From the NCBI GenBank assembly GCA_027627225.1, contig CM051025.1, positions 59,387,681 to 59,451,680 of the forward strand: 64,000 nt of DNA, given 5' to 3'. The notes beneath the pieces were generated by a model. The model made no database searches, was not told where the DNA came from, and was given only the letters and a program-made list of their open reading frames with translations. This document shows, piece after piece, positions 61,453 to 64,000 of the stretch (the stretch's first letter is position 1; every line of letters starts with the position of its first letter). The translations under genes and the position numbers were made by a program. Source of the DNA: Congeria kusceri. Taxonomy: Eukaryota > Mollusca > Bivalvia > Myida > Dreissenidae.

Positions 61453-64000
61453 GCGATTTACAATTCATCAAATTAATCTTAAAATAACACACACCCGCAG
61501 GTTTTAAACGTATTTCGTCACTTTGTTATGCTTCTTCAAATACTAGTAAGTACTATTCATGCTTAGTGTTTTCCCCAATTTTCTACCCAATCAGAAGTCT
61601 CAGAAGTTGATATTGTACGAAAAAAATACACTTGCTTTCTAAATATTTGGTCGGGAAATCCAACAGTATCTTCCACTATTCTAAAAAGTTTCTAAATTTT
61701 ATTATGATCCTGATCGATATATAAATCAATCCAAATACATCGCTTTCATTTTGAAATTAACTGTCTAGCTCTGCTCAATATGTAGGTTATGTTCTACAGT
61801 TAGTTTTTAAGTCCGCATTCGTGTTCATATATCAGACTTCGCGAAACCTCTAAATCAGCTGTCACCATAATTAGTATCATTCGTATAGACCGCATGTTAT
61901 ATATGTTATATACATGATATATACACTGTTAAATAATTAATTGAATGATGTTGTCTATACTGCTAATTGTAGAGTCATAAGTTCTTTATTTAATAAACAA
62001 AAGTTAACCTAGCAAAATGGTAATATATATATATAACTTTACTAGCGGATCTAGGAGGGGGTGGGGTCGCCCCCCTAAAACATCTGGACCTTCGCTCGCT
62101 CGATTTGGTAAGAGACACACATCAACTTCAGTAAAGCATACCCGACCTAGCCCGCCCCACCCCCTGCGATTTCTTACGTACGCCGAAGTACCGGCGCCAA
62201 AGTTCATCGACAACGATTAACTATAGACAATGGGTACAGTGTAAATATACTGTACCAGTGAGTTGTCATTTCTTATATGTATTTTACCTTTTTCGGGAAA
62301 AAGATTAATCGAGAACATGGTCATGTTTCAATGCGCAATAATGCTCTATATCTATCCAATGTTGACCAAGAAGCTTATTGATGTTAAGCACGTGGTGCAC
62401 GTGATAAACATACAGAAAGCGTTGTTCCGTCCTGCAAATAATGGGCGCTTCCACAAATGTCTATCATATTCCAATTAATCGTCAATTTGATCCAATCATT
62501 GCAATTGGATATCAGACGTTTAGCAATTAAACTATTTCACAAAAGAGAGCACGTGGTAAAGTTCGTGATATTCAAATAAACTTGTGTTTATGTTTGTGAT
62601 ATTAATGAATGGAAATTAATCCTTTAACAATAGTTGGACAAGTATTTGAACTATTCGGGGATAGGTATATATGCGGGTCGTGTTACTCTAATACTATGAA
62701 TGCGGTAATGAAAGTTACTGACAAACTTTCATGAAGTTTAACAACATTGCAGCATATTTTCTTCGATTGTTCATTTAACATTATAAAGGGTGATAACGAC
62801 AATCCGTGAGCAGTAGGCGTATTTAGGGCAAAATCGAATGTACGCCCGTGTGTATGTCCATTTTGCAGGTAATTTTCCCTATCTCGGGCCTCTATCATGT
62901 ACATGAAATGTGAAAGTACCGGAACAATAAAGGACCTATTCACATATTTGCAAATTGACATTTTTAGCTTGCAAGATCAGGAATGTCATTTAAAGTTTAA
63001 ATTCGATTTGAAGGACACATAAAATAACGCAGTTGGAACGAAAGCATACATAAAATTTACATAAGAAAACTTGTAATAAGTACCTAGTAGCAATTTCATA
63101 TGCAATTTACATGTTATTGAGCAATAAATCTGCCGGTTTGAAACGATGATGCATTTCATTCCTTTCAAGTTACCGCTTTAATATGCGTACACTAAAGATA
63201 ATATGTAGGTGCAAATTTAATGGATGTATTTTTTTTATTACTTATTACGCAGCATTTTCTGTTTTACTGACTTTCTCTTGAATATTGTCATTTGTATTTT
63301 ATTTCAAAATGCTTAAGAAACCGAAGAGAAAATATTAAAGCGTCATTATGCTTTACCTTACCACATACAATTACGTTGCAGATACAATCCATACACCTCT
63401 ACCGAACGTCCTTTCAAATACAGTATATTGCCTGCAACGTGGTTACACACTCAGCAGATAGTGTACAATTGCAAAGAAACTCAGGACTCGGCCAATAAAG
63501 TCGGACACTGTTCACACTGAGATTAATGTGTGCATTTCGTACGAAACAGTTATGAGAGCAAGAGATGATCTGGGGCCATATTCCAGAAACATCTTAAGTA
63601 AAATTGTTTCCTTAACTTAAAAAAACAACAACACTTTAACATTTTATTCCATTTGGAAAAGACATTGTGCTTAGTGTTTATTAGTTATCAACTTATTATT
63701 AACTACTGTGTACTGAAATATAATAGAATTCACTAATTTATGTGTAGTTAAAAAAAATAACAATACAAAAATTGGCACTTTAGTGATTTTTTTTAATACA
63801 CACAAAGATATAAGCCCCTGAGTTGACTATCCCATTTACGATTGCCAGTTTTAATGATGAGGCCATAATTCTTCAATGTAATATATGAGTACTTGATATC
63901 ACTACAACCGTTTATCCAGTTTGTAGATCTGGAGATATGGGCACATATCGAAAGACCTCCTAAATTCTTTACAGAGTTTAAACCAGTTAAGACATGGTAA
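61453..64000. other. No gene recognised; repeat scraps
   Basis: A GC-rich patch at about 62040-62100 (GCGGATCTAGGAGGGGGTGG) resembles fragments of a common invertebrate interspersed repeat. A segment near 63570 (GGGGCCATATTCCAGAAACA) may be another. Short frames over 62004-62220 come from the GC-rich patch and are not called. Confidence 0.35.

Noticed and set aside
62004..62220. Overlapping 67-69-codon frames on both strands
   Set aside because: They are produced by a GC-rich repeat fragment and have no gene context.
54405..64000. Possible phosphatase or kinase exons downstream of the receptor tail
   Set aside because: Looked for PTP or kinase signature motifs in the open frames to the end of the window and found none; the gene may continue beyond 64 kb, but nothing supports it here.

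Overview
Eukaryotic (metazoan) DNA, about two-thirds A+T. The genes are split into short exons with GT-AG introns, and there are no operons, Shine-Dalgarno sites or long uninterrupted genes. The EGF-like and F5/8-type-C-like exons, the many short palindromic or inverted-repeat elements, and the abundant CAGA and TA microsatellites together suggest a mollusc, most likely a heterodont bivalve. The species assignment is an impression from repeat families and has not been checked by search.

1-14.9 kb: no convincing gene. This stretch is a mosaic of tandem repeats (1.5-2.8 kb, 6.6-8.5 kb), a degenerate minisatellite (3.7-4.35 kb) and at least seven elements with terminal inverted repeats. Some are nested: a hAT-like 1.44-kb element sits inside a tandem-repeat monomer, a 224-bp element sits inside another, and a 1.9-kb element with ~170-bp inverted ends carries a further insertion.

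15.0-17.4 kb: remains of a small receptor gene on the + strand (gene 1). Its exons give the first and second halves of an F5/8-C (fucolectin-like) domain, one EGF-like domain, a transmembrane helix and a cytoplasmic tail with a YDTL motif. The F5/8 exons are open, but the EGF exon has a TGA at a cysteine position, the transmembrane exon is out of frame and the tail has a TAA.

17.45-51.65 kb: a roughly 10.6-kb segment repeated three times head to tail (A 17451-28030, B 28031-38620, C 38621-51650). Each unit carries the second half of an F5/8 domain followed by four EGF-like exons. In all three copies the F5/8 exon and first EGF exon carry the same frame-breaking changes, and the last EGF exon has lost its GT donor. 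The gene therefore decayed before it was triplicated. Unit C additionally has a 5'-truncated non-LTR retrotransposon with a 15-bp target-site duplication, a large TA expansion and an internally duplicated CAGA array.

51.65-54.4 kb: the downstream end of the same receptor locus (gene 2), with half an EGF exon, a frameshifted EGF exon, an intact transmembrane exon and a frameshifted tail exon with a YEGL motif. It probably once formed one gene with the EGF exons of unit C.

54.4-64 kb: no gene recognised. There are short direct repeats, an A/C-rich tract, a set of nested palindromes at 61 kb and scraps of dispersed repeats.

The main story is a decaying array of lineage-specific F5/8-EGF-transmembrane receptors whose exons (mostly phase 1-1) are modular and whose broken segment has been tandemly amplified. 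No new enzymatic or defence system was identified.
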